Source of the DNA: Aeromonas lusitana
GTDB lineage: Bacteria > Pseudomonadota > Gammaproteobacteria > Enterobacterales > Aeromonadaceae
Length of the DNA stretch: 64,000 bases
Assembly (NCBI RefSeq): GCF_002812985.1
Contig: NZ_PGCP01000031.1
Span: 31,912-95,911 of the forward strand
Direction: 5' to 3'
In this document: in pieces, positions 48,446-57,059 of the stretch
How the letters are laid out: every line of letters begins with the position of its first letter
Numbering within the stretch: position 1 is the first letter of the stretch
The notes under the pieces: model-generated
The model's database searches: none
What the model was told of the DNA's origin: nothing
What the model saw: the letters and a program-made list of their open reading frames with translations, nothing else
Translations under genes and position numbers: made by a program

Positions 48446-48778
48446 ATGGTTGAACTCAAGACCCTGGCCCTGTTTCTGGTGACCGCGGTTGCCGAGATTG
48501 TGGGCTGTTATCTCCCGTATCTCTGGCTGACCCAGGGCAAGAGCATCTGGCTGCTGCTGCCCGCGGCCCTGAGCCTGGCCCTGTTTGCCTGGCTGCTCTC
48601 CCTGCACCCGACCGCCGCCGGGCGCGTCTATGCGGCCTATGGCGGCGTCTATATCTTCGTGGCCATCCTCTGGCTCTGGGCCGTGGATGGCATCAAACCC
48701 ACGCTGTGGGATCTGGTGGGGGCCGGGGTGGCCCTGATCGGCATGGCCATCATTATGTTTGCCCCAAGACCCGCCTGA
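48446..48778 (+). CDS. ynfA: YnfA family (UPF0060) membrane protein
   Basis: A 110-residue inner-membrane protein with four hydrophobic helices, the standard size for the family. Segments such as [31 protein letters not shown] and [21 protein letters not shown] are characteristic. Family members resemble SMR-type small multidrug transporters, and a YnfA role in dye and antiseptic resistance has been proposed. It heads a same-strand run of small genes. Confidence 0.93.
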   Translation: MVELKTLALFLVTAVAEIVGCYLPYLWLTQGKSIWLLLPAALSLALFAWLLSLHPTAAGRVYAAYGGVYIFVAILWLWAVDGIKPTLWDLVGAGVALIGMAIIMFAPRPA

Positions 48779-48804
48779 TATCGATGCCAAGGGAGATCAG
48801 CAAG

Positions 48805-49257
48805 ATGACGACAGTGGTGATCAGGGAGTGTGAGTTGCAAGACCTGGCCGGGCTGCTGGCCCTCTATGGGGAGCTCAGACCCCAAGACCCCGTGCTCGGT
48901 GAGCACGCCGCCCGCGAAGGGCTGGCGGCCCTGCTTGACCAACCCCATACCCGCATCATGGTGGCCCTGGTCGATGGCCAGCTGGCATCCAGTTGCCAGC
49001 TTGGGATCATTCCGACCCTCACCAACGGCGGCCGACCCTTCGGCATCATAGAGCATGTGATCACAGGCGCGGCGTTTCGCCGCCAGGGGCTCAGCCACCG
49101 GCTGCTCGAGCGCACCCTGGTGCTCGCCTGGGAGCTGGGTTGCTACAAGGTGATGCTGCTCTCCGGGGAGGGGCGAGAGGCTGCTCATCGCCTCTACGAG
49201 GGGCTTGGTTTCAAGGCTGGCATCGAGAAAGGGTTTGTTATCAAGGCGCCGCAATAA
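48805..49257 (+). CDS. GNAT family N-acetyltransferase
   Basis: A 150-residue GCN5-type acetyltransferase with the CoA-binding loop AAFRRQGLSHRLLERTLVLA (about 87-106) and the ending GREAAHRLYEGLGFKAG. The ATG at 48805 has GGGAG upstream; a weaker one lies at 48784. It is 26 bases after ynfA on the same strand, so they are probably co-transcribed. Substrate unknown. Confidence 0.87.
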   Translation: MTTVVIRECELQDLAGLLALYGELRPQDPVLGEHAAREGLAALLDQPHTRIMVALVDGQLASSCQLGIIPTLTNGGRPFGIIEHVITGAAFRRQGLSHRLLERTLVLAWELGCYKVMLLSGEGREAAHRLYEGLGFKAGIEKGFVIKAPQ

Positions 49258-49316
49258 GCCCATGGACTGCGTACATCGCTAGGACCATGGGACATTCCCC
49301 AGTGATGGAGATATCG

Positions 49317-49802
49317 ATGAAGATTGATGCCGCACTAAAGTGCGATCACCCGACCCTGATCGGGATCTGGGAGGCTTCGGTGCGTGCCACTCACCACTTC
49401 CTGCAAGAAGCCGACATAGGGGCCCTGAGGCCCATGATCCTCGAGCACTATTTCGATGCCGTGCGCCTCTATTGCGCCAGGCAGAATGGCGTCATCGCCG
49501 GTTTTATCGGGGTGGCTGACGGCAATATCGAGATGCTGTTTGTGGCCCCCGAGGCGATGGGGCAAGGGGTTGGCCGTCGGCTGGTAGCCCATGCCATCGC
49601 CGAGCTTGGGGCGAGCCGGGTGGATGTGAACGAGCAAAACGAAGGAGCCTGCGGATTTTACCGACGGATGGGCTTCGTGGTGGTGGGGCGTTCGCCCCTG
49701 GATGGGGAGGGCAGGCCCTATCCGCTGCTGCATATGGCGCTTGGCGAGGAGGAGCTACCCGCTCAGCCCCTGGCGGCTGATCGGGGTGAGGATCCGTCAT
49801 GA
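49317..49802 (+). CDS. GNAT family N-acetyltransferase (YjaB-like)
   Basis: A 161-residue acetyltransferase. The first third reads like YjaB-type proteins (LIGIWEASVRATHHFLQEADI), then IEMLFVAPEAMGQGVGRRLVA (CoA loop about residues 69-89) and NEQNEGACGFYRRMGF. The ATG at 49317 has TGGAG seven bases upstream; an ATG at 49305 is possible. Its 3' end overlaps the ASCH gene by four bases. Substrate unknown. Confidence 0.87.
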   Translation: MKIDAALKCDHPTLIGIWEASVRATHHFLQEADIGALRPMILEHYFDAVRLYCARQNGVIAGFIGVADGNIEMLFVAPEAMGQGVGRRLVAHAIAELGASRVDVNEQNEGACGFYRRMGFVVVGRSPLDGEGRPYPLLHMALGEEELPAQPLAADRGEDPS

Positions 49803-50266
49803 CCCCGCACCAGCAGGCCTTTATGGAGGCCTATCTCGACACACTGAGCGAGGCGGAGCGCGGCGCCATCCCCCAGATGGTGGCGGAGCATTTCTGCGCC
49901 GATGAATGTAACGCCAACGAGTGCGCCCGCCTGATCGCCGCCGGTATCAAGCGTGCCTCCTGCAGCCTGAAGGCGGGTTATGAGCAGGCCAACGAGCCGC
50001 TGCCCACAGTAGGCAGGCTCAGCCTGGTGCTGAACTGGGCCCAGCAGCCGGTCTGCATCGTTCGGCTGACCGAGGTATCCATCTGCCCGTTCGAGGCGGT
50101 GGAGGCAGCATTTGCTGCTGCCGAAGGGGAGGGTGATGGCACGCTTGCGTGGTGGCGTGATGCTCATATGGCGTTTTTCACTGCCTTCGCCCGGGAGGTC
50201 GGCGTGCCTTTCAACCCGCAATCCGAGTTGGTGCTGGAGCGCTTCGAGAAGGTCTATCCCGGCTAG
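49799..50266 (+). CDS. ASCH domain protein
   Basis: A 155-residue protein with an ASCH domain, a PUA-like fold thought to bind RNA. The family signature is seen as IAAGIKRASCSLKAGYEQ (about 46-63; the G-x-K-x-x-x segment), followed by NWAQQPVCIVRLTEVSICPFE and WWRDAHMAFF. No target is known. It overlaps the preceding acetyltransferase gene (ATGA), so ynfA, two acetyltransferases and this gene form a probable operon, which ends at the terminator at 50311. Confidence 0.85.
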   Translation: MTPHQQAFMEAYLDTLSEAERGAIPQMVAEHFCADECNANECARLIAAGIKRASCSLKAGYEQANEPLPTVGRLSLVLNWAQQPVCIVRLTEVSICPFEAVEAAFAAAEGEGDGTLAWWRDAHMAFFTAFAREVGVPFNPQSELVLERFEKVYPG

Positions 50267-50310
50267 CCAATAGTTGCTAGCCGTTGCTAGCAGAGGGTTA
50301 CGAGACGTAA

Positions 50311-50337
50311 AAAACCGCCAGATGGCGGTTTTTTTAC
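50311..50337. terminator. Bidirectional terminator between ASCH gene and rhlE
   Basis: Stem AAAACCGCC / GGCGGTTTT with loop AGAT, A run before and T run after, serving both convergent genes. Confidence 0.9.
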
Positions 50338-50355
50338 GGTGTGGACGGGGCGGCA

Positions 50356-51768
50356 TTACTCCTCGTTGGAGTTGTCCTGATAGTCGTCACGCTGGGTCTT
50401 GGGCAGGCGGCGCATGGGGGTGAAGCCGATGTCTTCCCCCACGATCTCGCGCTTGCGGGCAGGGGCTGGCTTCTTGGGCGCATCCCCTTTGGGCTTGCCG
50501 GCAGCTGGCTTGCCCTTGGCGCCCGGTTTGCCCTTGGCTGCCTTGTTGTTGTGCTTGGCGTTGGCATGGCCCCGATCCCGCGACGGGTTCTGCACCGACT
50601 TGTTGCTTGGCAGGGTCTGGCGCGTCGGCTTGCCGCTCGGCTCGTAGCCTTCCAGGATCTCGCTCGGGATGCTCAGGCCTATCAGTGCCTCGATGGCTTT
50701 GAGCTGCTCCTGCTCATCCAGGCTCACCAGGGAGATGGCCTCGCCGCCACGCCCGGCGCGACCGGTGCGGCCGATGCGGTGGATGTAATCCTCGGCCACC
50801 TGGGGCAGCTCGAAGTTGATGACGTGGGGCAGGTTGTCGATGTCGAGGCCACGAGCGGCGATGTCGGTGGCGACCAGCACCCGCACCTTGCCTTCACGAA
50901 AATCCGCCAGCGCCCGGTTGCGGGCACCCTGGGTCTTGTCACCGTGAATGGCGACGGTATCCAGGCCATCTTTCACCATCTGCTCGGCGAGCCTGTCAGC
51001 GATCTGCTTGGTGCGCACGAACACCAGCACCCGCTGCCAGTTGTTGCGACCGATCATGTGGGAGAGCAGCTCGCGCTTGCGCTCGCGATCCACCTTGATG
51101 ATGCGCTGGTTGACCTGCTCGGCCGTGCTGTTGGTCGGGCTCACCTCGATGAGGGTCGGGGTCTTGAGCAGATCGTCCGCCAGCGCCTTGATGTCATCGG
51201 AGAAGGTGGCGGAGAACAGCAGGGTCTGCCGCTGGTCCGGCAGCGCCTTCATGATGCGGCGGATGTCGGTGATAAAACCCATGTCGAGCATGCGATCCGC
51301 TTCATCCAGTACCAGCACTTCCAGCGCATTCAGGGTCAGCGCCCCCTGGGTCAGCAGATCCAGCAGACGGCCCGGGGTGGCGACCAGGATGTCGACCCCG
51401 AGCTTGATGGCGTCGAGGTTCGGCTTGATGCTGACGCCGCCGTAGGCGATCAGGGTACGGAACGGCAGGTGATGGGCGTACTTGATGATGCTCTCACCCA
51501 CCTGGGCGGCCAGCTCACGGGTCGGGGTCAGCACCAGGGCGCGGACCTGACGACGGCCACCACGGCCGTGATTGGCCAGCAGCCGGTGCAACATGGGCAG
51601 GGTGAAACCGGCCGTCTTGCCGGTGCCGGTCTGGGCGCCACCCAGCACGTCCTGTCCGGCCAGGATGGCAGGAATGGCTTGCTGCTGGATGGGGGTTGGC
51701 TGTTCGTAACCCAGCTCCTTGACGGCCCGCAGTATGTGCGGTGACAGACCCAGTTCATTGAATGACAT
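50356..51768 (-). CDS. rhlE: DEAD-box RNA helicase RhlE
   Basis: A 470-residue ATP-dependent RNA helicase. Motifs in order: Q motif ([14 protein letters not shown]), GAQTGTGKT (I), PTRELAAQ (Ia), DEAD (in [10 protein letters not shown], about 153-162), SATF (III), ARGLDI and [10 protein letters not shown] (VI, about 325-334). The C-terminal tail from about 380 is basic and low in complexity (repeated K, P, A, G), typical of RhlE and probably RNA-binding. RhlE acts in rRNA and mRNA metabolism. Single gene with an AT-poor leader. Confidence 0.94.
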   Translation of the reverse strand: MSFNELGLSPHILRAVKELGYEQPTPIQQQAIPAILAGQDVLGGAQTGTGKTAGFTLPMLHRLLANHGRGGRRQVRALVLTPTRELAAQVGESIIKYAHHLPFRTLIAYGGVSIKPNLDAIKLGVDILVATPGRLLDLLTQGALTLNALEVLVLDEADRMLDMGFITDIRRIMKALPDQRQTLLFSATFSDDIKALADDLLKTPTLIEVSPTNSTAEQVNQRIIKVDRERKRELLSHMIGRNNWQRVLVFVRTKQIADRLAEQMVKDGLDTVAIHGDKTQGARNRALADFREGKVRVLVATDIAARGLDIDNLPHVINFELPQVAEDYIHRIGRTGRAGRGGEAISLVSLDEQEQLKAIEALIGLSIPSEILEGYEPSGKPTRQTLPSNKSVQNPSRDRGHANAKHNNKAAKGKPGAKGKPAAGKPKGDAPKKPAPARKREIVGEDIGFTPMRRLPKTQRDDYQDNSNEE

Positions 51769-52059
51769 GTTAAAGAGAGACTCCGAGCCTTGGGCTCAAC
51801 GGGTGAGGGCCGCCTGCGGCCCGTCACGACATGAAAAAGAGGTTGCTAGGGTCATCACGAGTGAAAACGCCCACTTTGGGCCGCCATCAGGCTCGCAACG
51901 ACCTGGAAAAGAATATTGGGCGCGTAATATAGCAGAAGCGGGGCGCGCACGACAGTCACCCTGTCGCATCTGGCCCGCTCGCGAAGCCGAGTTCCGGCTG
52001 GGCAAGCTTCTGGCGGGGAAAGGCCTTGTTGGTTCGCGCCGTATGAGGCCTGCCGTGGT
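51769..52059. other. Spacer upstream of rhlE, no supported gene
   Basis: 291 bases between rhlE and the glutathione peroxidase gene, both on the minus strand. It should contain the rhlE promoter and leader. I see no gene and no clear terminator for the peroxidase transcript. Confidence 0.4.
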
Positions 52060-52536
52060 TCAGAGCAGGGCCCGGATCTTGTCGGTCAGCTCCTCCGGCT
52101 TGGTCTGGGGGGCAAACCTGTCTACCACCTGACCCTCGCGATTGATCAGAAACTTGGTGAAGTTCCACTTGATGGCCTCGCTGCCGAGCAGCCCGGGTTT
52201 TTGTTGCTTGAGCCAGCGGTAGAAGGGGTGGGCCTGCTCGCCGTTCACCTCGCACTTGGCCAGGATGGGGAAGCTCACCGGGTAATCCACCGAGCAAAAA
52301 CGCGCTATCTCCTCGGCATCTCCCGGCTCCTGGTGGCCGAACTGATCGCAGGGGAAGCCCAGCACCAGCAGCCCCTCTGGGCCAAGCTGCTGATAGAGCG
52401 CCTCGAGCCCTGTGTATTGGGGAGTGAAGCCGCAGCGGCTCGCCACATTCACCACCAGGATGACCTTGCCTTGCAGAGCCTGTGGGGGAAAATCGCTGCC
52501 ATCAAGGCGTTGCAGGGGGAAGGATGATAACGACAT
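52060..52536 (-). CDS. Glutathione peroxidase family protein (cysteine type)
   Basis: A 158-residue thiol peroxidase reducing hydrogen and lipid peroxides. Catalytic residues are visible: NVASRCGFTPQYTGLE (Cys near residue 35, in place of selenocysteine), LGFPCDQFGHQEPG with the Gln, and WNFTKFLI with the Trp-Asn. The second Cys (in FPCDQF) suggests a thioredoxin-dependent two-Cys mechanism. The ATG at 52536 has GAGGAGCC upstream. E. coli BtuE is the closest named relative by type. Divergent from the oxygenase gene. Confidence 0.93.
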   Translation of the reverse strand: MSLSSFPLQRLDGSDFPPQALQGKVILVVNVASRCGFTPQYTGLEALYQQLGPEGLLVLGFPCDQFGHQEPGDAEEIARFCSVDYPVSFPILAKCEVNGEQAHPFYRWLKQQKPGLLGSEAIKWNFTKFLINREGQVVDRFAPQTKPEELTDKIRALL

Positions 52537-52562
52537 GGCAGGCTCCTCAATCAAGGGGAAAT

Positions 52563-52674
52563 CGGGCTCGGCCGTGAGCCCGGTTCGGGACAATATCAGT
52601 GGCTTGATGGGCCCGGTCTCAGGTTAGCTCGCGAGTCCGGTGCCCGCTAATATCAACACGTTAGCGGGCCCGGT
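52563..52674. repeat. Two hairpins with repeated GGGCCCGGT in the divergent promoter region
   Basis: CGGGCTC / GAGCCCG (52563-52582) and CCCGCTAA / TTAGCGGG (52643-52668) are inverted repeats. GGGCCCGGT occurs at 52609-52617 and 52666-52674, and AATATCA beside both hairpins. They lie between the peroxidase and oxygenase genes. Confidence 0.5.
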
Positions 52675-52753
52675 GCGGCTGGGCAAGGGGGAAATGTGGT
52701 ATGCCAGGCACGGCACTCAACCACTCATGGGCTCAGCGGCAGGAGCCGCATTG

Positions 52754-53455
52754 ATGGCGGGACTTCTCAAGAGAAGCAAACCGGTTTGTGCCGGCGACAT
52801 TAAGTCGCTACAAAGCGCACTCTCTCCATTCGCTGTGAGCCCCATCTTGGACTATCAAGCCGTCATGGATGCCATTTACACCCGGGGATGGGTGATAGTG
52901 GACGACTTTTTAACCGCCGAAGAGGTGGATGCACTGAAAGCCTGTCTGCCCCATGAATGGCAGCCGGCGGGCATAGGGCGCGAGGGGCTGCATCAGGGCA
53001 ACCCGGACATTCGCCGTGATCAGATCCACTGGCTGGAGCCGGATCAGGGGGCGCCGGTGGCGGCCTATCTGTCTCGCATGGAATCCCTTCGTCTGGCGGC
53101 GAACCGCAACCTGATGCTGGGGCTGTTCGACTACGAGGCCCATTTTGCCCGCTATCGTGAGGGGGATTTCTACGCCACTCACAGAGACGCCTTCGCCGGT
53201 CGCTCCAACCGCCGCCTCACCTCGGTGTTCTATCTCAACAACGGCTGGGCGCCCGAGGCGGGCGGGGTGCTGCGAGTCTATGACAACGACGAACAGTTTC
53301 TGATGGACGTCTCCCCCAAGGGCGGGCGGCTGGTGCTGTTTTTGTCGGAAGAGTTTCCCCACGAGGTGCTGCCAGCGAGTCTCGAACGCTACAGCATCGC
53401 CGGCTGGTTTCGGGTCAATGGCAACGGGGCCGGGCGGGTGGATCCGCCGCGCTAA
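52754..53455 (+). CDS. 2-oxoglutarate/Fe(II)-dependent oxygenase
   Basis: A soluble oxygenase of the prolyl 4-hydroxylase-like type. Iron ligands are visible as THRDAF (H-x-D, two residues apart) and, 60-odd residues later, FPHEVLP (distal His), with the 2-oxoglutarate-binding Arg in RYSIAGWFR. The substrate, protein or small molecule, is unknown. The start is uncertain: the ATG at 52754 has AGGAG upstream and gives 233 residues; an ATG at 52865 would give a core of about 196 residues, the common length; the frame is open from 52640. Faces the peroxidase gene divergently. Confidence 0.82.
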   Translation: MAGLLKRSKPVCAGDIKSLQSALSPFAVSPILDYQAVMDAIYTRGWVIVDDFLTAEEVDALKACLPHEWQPAGIGREGLHQGNPDIRRDQIHWLEPDQGAPVAAYLSRMESLRLAANRNLMLGLFDYEAHFARYREGDFYATHRDAFAGRSNRRLTSVFYLNNGWAPEAGGVLRVYDNDEQFLMDVSPKGGRLVLFLSEEFPHEVLPASLERYSIAGWFRVNGNGAGRVDPPR

Positions 53456-53676
53456 GGGCCGATAAGACTCTTTTTGACACAGGCCTTGCCCCCATTTGCG
53501 TCTTTCTGGCCCCAAGGGGGGAAACAGGGGCGCCATCGGCTGACAAGGCTTTGTCTCCCTTGCTACACTGGCCGCACTTATGTTCGTTTCTGGCTTCGCC
53601 CGGTATTCGCGTGAGATCGCGCGATGGGATTATCACCACTCATGACGAAGCCGCTTCTCCCAAGGGATCACATCTA

Positions 53677-54666
53677 ATGAAGAACATGCATGTCTTGCTG
53701 CTGTGCGGCGGCGGTGGCGCCGAGCACGAAGTCTCTCTGCGCAGCGCCAATTTCCTCGAGCAACAACTCGGTCTGCTGGCCGGGGTCGAAGTGACCCGGG
53801 TCGAGATGTTTGCCGATCGCTGGCTCAGCGCCGATGGCCGCGAGTGCAAGCTGGGGCTGGACAAGCTGCTCTCCTTCGACAGCGTGGCCCGTCCGGTGGA
53901 TTACGTGGTGCCCTGCATCCACGGCTACCCGGGTGAGACCGGCGATCTGCAATCCTTCCTGGAGCTGGCGGGCCTGCCATATCTGGGCTGTGACGCCGAG
54001 GCGAGCAAGATCTGCTTCAACAAGATCAGCACCAAGCTGTGGTTCTCCGCCCTCGACATCCCCAACACCCCGTATCTGTTCCTGACCGAGCAGGACGAGG
54101 CGGGAGTTCGCGATGCCAAGGCGGCGCTGGCCAAATGGGGCAAGGTGTTTATCAAGGCAGCCTCCCAGGGCTCCTCCGTCGGCTGCTACTCCGCCAGCAA
54201 CGAGGCCGAGCTGCTGCAGGGCATCAAGGATGCGTTCGGCTATTCAGAGCAGGTACTGATCGAAAAAGCGGTCAAGCCCCGCGAGCTGGAAGTGGCTGTC
54301 TATCAGTACGGTGACGAGCTGGTGGCGACCTATCCGGGGGAGATCTGCGTGCCCACCGACAAGTTCTACACCTATGAAGAGAAATACAGCAGCGCCAGCC
54401 ACACCGAGACCGCCCTGCGGGCCGAAGGCCTGACCCAGGCCCAGTCCGATGCCATCCAGGCCTATGCCCTCAAGGCATTCCGTCAGCTCAAACTGACCCA
54501 CCTGTCGCGCATCGACTTCTTCCTGACCGAAGAGGGGGAGATCCTGCTCAACGAGATCAACACCTTCCCGGGCATGACCTCCATCTCCATGTTCCCGAAA
54601 CTGCTGGAGCATCACGGTCACAGCTTCGCGCACTTCCTCGAGCAAATCCTGCGCAAATCTGCCTGA
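53677..54666 (+). CDS. ddl: D-alanine--D-alanine ligase
   Basis: A 329-residue ATP-grasp enzyme making D-Ala-D-Ala for peptidoglycan. Conserved segments include LLCGGGGAEHEVSLRSA (N-terminal domain), IHGYPGETGDLQ, the glycine loop AASQGSSVGCYSA, EKAVKPRELEVAVY, KYSS and the metal-binding end EGEILLNEINTFPGMTSISMFPKL. It is outside any division-wall cluster, so it resembles DdlA by context, not DdlB of the mur operon. The ATG at 53677 has AAGGGA upstream. Single gene. Confidence 0.94.
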   Translation: MKNMHVLLLCGGGGAEHEVSLRSANFLEQQLGLLAGVEVTRVEMFADRWLSADGRECKLGLDKLLSFDSVARPVDYVVPCIHGYPGETGDLQSFLELAGLPYLGCDAEASKICFNKISTKLWFSALDIPNTPYLFLTEQDEAGVRDAKAALAKWGKVFIKAASQGSSVGCYSASNEAELLQGIKDAFGYSEQVLIEKAVKPRELEVAVYQYGDELVATYPGEICVPTDKFYTYEEKYSSASHTETALRAEGLTQAQSDAIQAYALKAFRQLKLTHLSRIDFFLTEEGEILLNEINTFPGMTSISMFPKLLEHHGHSFAHFLEQILRKSA

Positions 54667-54687
54667 GTACGGCATGCATAAACGAAG

Positions 54688-54707
54688 AGGGGCCTGATGG
54701 CCCCTCT
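54688..54707 (+). terminator. Possible terminator between ddl and the VOC gene
   Basis: Stem AGAGGGGCC / GGCCCCTCT nearly perfect with loop TG-like, but with only weak T tails on both sides. Confidence 0.5.
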
Positions 54708-54729
54708 GTCATATGGGATGCAAATCCGC

Positions 54730-55143
54730 TCACATGGGGGCCGAGGTAAACAGCCAGATGTGGGCCCCCTGCGGGTCGGCAATCAGCGCCATGCGCCCGA
54801 CTGTGGGTATGTCCATGGGGGGCACCACCACTGAACCTCCGTGCCGGGTCACCTTGGCGAGCCGCGCATCCACGTCGTCCACCGCTATATAGGTGGCCCA
54901 GTGGGGCGGCACCCCTTCCATCTGGGGATTGTCCCTGGTGGACATGACGCCCGCCACAGGCCGGCCGTTGGCGACCAGCATGGGGTAATCAAAACCTTCC
55001 AGCGCGGTCTGCTGCACCTGCCAGCCGAGCACCTCTGTGTAGAAGCTCACGCCCGCCTCGCCATCGGGCACATAGAGTTCGTGCCAGGTAAAGGTCGAGC
55101 CTTCGGCCAGGGCGTGTTCCCTGGCCATGTCTTGTTCTGCCAT
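54730..55143 (-). CDS. VOC/glyoxalase-fold protein
   Basis: A 137-residue protein with two beta-alpha-beta-beta-beta units of the vicinal oxygen chelate fold. The first unit starts GSTFTWHELYVPDGEAGVSFYTEVLGW; the second ends IPTVGRMALIADPQGAHIWLF. The type resembles CFP32/CFP30-like glyoxalase-family proteins, whose substrates are unknown. The ATG at 55143 has GGAGGAGAAG upstream, a very strong site. Convergent with ddl. Confidence 0.85.
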   Translation of the reverse strand: MAEQDMAREHALAEGSTFTWHELYVPDGEAGVSFYTEVLGWQVQQTALEGFDYPMLVANGRPVAGVMSTRDNPQMEGVPPHWATYIAVDDVDARLAKVTRHGGSVVVPPMDIPTVGRMALIADPQGAHIWLFTSAPM

Positions 55144-55341
55144 CTTCTCCTCCTGTGTCCCATCAGGTCCCGTGGGTGGGATCATGGGCGACGACCAAGT
55201 ATAGAGGGCGGCGCCATTGATGCCGCTCAATGCCGCCATTCGCGTCGCCATGCCACGCCCTTGCGGCCCGCTGAGTCGCTCGTTACAATCTGGCCCCCTT
55301 GTATCGCACCTTGTGTACCGCACCGCCGAGCCGCGCCCTCC

Positions 55342-56121
55342 ATGAACAAAGTCCCCGATCACGCCGTCAATCGCCTGCGCATCTGGCGCAAGAGCATCTC
55401 GACCCGACCCTTTCTCGCCCGTGGCGGCGCCGTGCCGCGCTGCGAGGCGTGCCAGCTGCGTCATGCCTGGTGTGCCTGCGAGTGGCGCCCCGAGCTCAAG
55501 GCAGAGGCGGGTTTCTGCCTGCTGATGTATGACAGCGAACCCATGAAACCCTCCAACACCGGCCGCCTCATCGCAGACGTCTTGCCAGACACCACCTGGG
55601 CCTTCCTATGGCAGCGTACAAAACCCCATCCCGAGTTGCTGGCCCTGTTGGCGGATCCCGCCTGGCAGCCCTATGTGGTGTTTCCCGCCTGCGAGAAGGA
55701 GCCGACCCGTCTCACCACGGAAGTGACCCTGGCTCCTGGCAAGAAGCCGCTGTTCATCCTGCTGGACGGCACCTGGCCCGAGGCGCGCAAGATGTTCAAC
55801 ATGAGCCCCTACCTCGATGGCTTCCCGGTGCTGGCGGTCAAACCCGAGGCGCTCTCCACCTATGGCATGCGGGTGGCCAATTGCGACGAGCACCTGTGCA
55901 CCGCCGAGGTGGCGGCCTGCGTGCTGGAGGTGGCCGGTGAGCTCGAAGCAGGTCAGGCGCTGCAGCTCTGGTTTAATCTCTTCAGCAGCCGCTACATGGC
56001 CGGGCGGGTGAGCCGGGCGCCGGGAGAGGATGAGACGCCGTTGTTGCAGGCCCTCGAAGCCATCAAGGGGGAGGGTGGTGAACTGGCCGAGGTTGGCCTG
56101 CGGGGATCCGACGCCGCCTGA
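55342..56121 (+). CDS. tapT: tRNA-uridine aminocarboxypropyltransferase TapT (DTW domain)
   Basis: A 259-residue enzyme of the TapT/YfiP type that adds acp3 to uridine 47 of tRNA from S-adenosylmethionine. A zinc-ribbon-like CEACQLRHAWCACE set (about 34-47) is followed by the D-x-T-W motif LLDGTWPEARKMFNMSPYL (about 137-155), the DTW domain hallmark, and WFNLFSSRYM. The ATG at 55342 is chosen because it begins the conserved part; upstream sequence lies on top of the divergent VOC leader. The ribosome-binding site is weak. Single gene. Confidence 0.9.
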   Translation: MNKVPDHAVNRLRIWRKSISTRPFLARGGAVPRCEACQLRHAWCACEWRPELKAEAGFCLLMYDSEPMKPSNTGRLIADVLPDTTWAFLWQRTKPHPELLALLADPAWQPYVVFPACEKEPTRLTTEVTLAPGKKPLFILLDGTWPEARKMFNMSPYLDGFPVLAVKPEALSTYGMRVANCDEHLCTAEVAACVLEVAGELEAGQALQLWFNLFSSRYMAGRVSRAPGEDETPLLQALEAIKGEGGELAEVGLRGSDAA

Positions 56122-56274
56122 GCCAAGGGGCTAAATGATGAAAATCAGGAATCGATTGGCTGCCATCGTTTCGTTAGCCTCATGAGCGAGAGCTCGCTAG
56201 GATAGCGACCAGCTTGACTCATTCAGGTTCCCGGCGCCGGTGCGGCGGGCCCTATCATCACACGAGGTCTATGG

Positions 56275-57054
56275 ATGGAATTGGAACTGTATACCCTGGT
56301 CGCCCTGTTCGGGGTGGCCCTCATCGCCGGCTTTATCGACGCCATCGCCGGGGGCGGCGGCCTGTTGACGGTGCCGGCCCTGCTCGCCACCGGCATGCCA
56401 CCGGCACTGGTGCTCGGCACCAACAAGTTGCAGAGCAGTTTCGGCTCCTTCTCCGCCACTTGGTTCTATGCCCGCCGCGGCCTGCTGGAGTGGGGCATCA
56501 TCTGGCCTGCGGTGATCTGCACCTTCATCGGCGCGGCCCTCGGCACCCTGACGGTGCAGACCATAAACGCCGCCATCCTGGAGCGGCTGCTGCCCTTCCT
56601 GCTGGTGGCGTTCGCCTGTTACTTCTACTTCTCCCCCCGGGTGAGCGATGCCGAGAGCCAGCGCCGCCTCACCCCCATGCTGTTTGCGCTGCTGGTGGGG
56701 GGCGGGGTCGGCTTCTATGACGGCTTCTTCGGGCCCGGTACCGGGTCATTCTTTGCCATCGGCTTCGTGGCGCTGGCGGGGTTTGGCATGGCGCGGGCCA
56801 CGGCTCACACCAAGCTGCTGAACTTCACCTCCAACATCGCCTCCCTGCTGTTCTTTGCCCTCGGCGGCAAGGTGGTGTGGAGTGTCGGTTTTTGCATGGC
56901 CCTCGGCCAGTTTATCGGCGCCCGCTTTGGCTCCAAGCTGGTATTGAAGAAGGGGGTCAAGCTGATTAAACCGCTGCTGGTCACCGTTTCCTTGCTGATG
57001 TCTGCCAAATTGGTGTGGAGCCAGTATCCAGAACTGTTTAGCTGGCTAGTGTAA
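56275..57054 (+). CDS. yfcA: TSUP family (TauE/SafE) transporter YfcA
   Basis: A 259-residue inner-membrane protein with about eight hydrophobic helices. It is like E. coli YfcA in both halves: AGFIDAIAGGGGLLTVPAL with ALVLGTNKLQSSFGSFSA, and VGFYDGFFGPGTGSFFAI with ARATAHTKLLNFTSNIASL. Family members move sulfite, taurine or related organosulfur anions outward or inward; substrate here is unknown. GAGG lies upstream of the ATG. Its stop is five bases from the convergent LysR gene. Confidence 0.93.
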   Translation: MELELYTLVALFGVALIAGFIDAIAGGGGLLTVPALLATGMPPALVLGTNKLQSSFGSFSATWFYARRGLLEWGIIWPAVICTFIGAALGTLTVQTINAAILERLLPFLLVAFACYFYFSPRVSDAESQRRLTPMLFALLVGGGVGFYDGFFGPGTGSFFAIGFVALAGFGMARATAHTKLLNFTSNIASLLFFALGGKVVWSVGFCMALGQFIGARFGSKLVLKKGVKLIKPLLVTVSLLMSAKLVWSQYPELFSWLV

Positions 57055-57059
57055 GCGGT

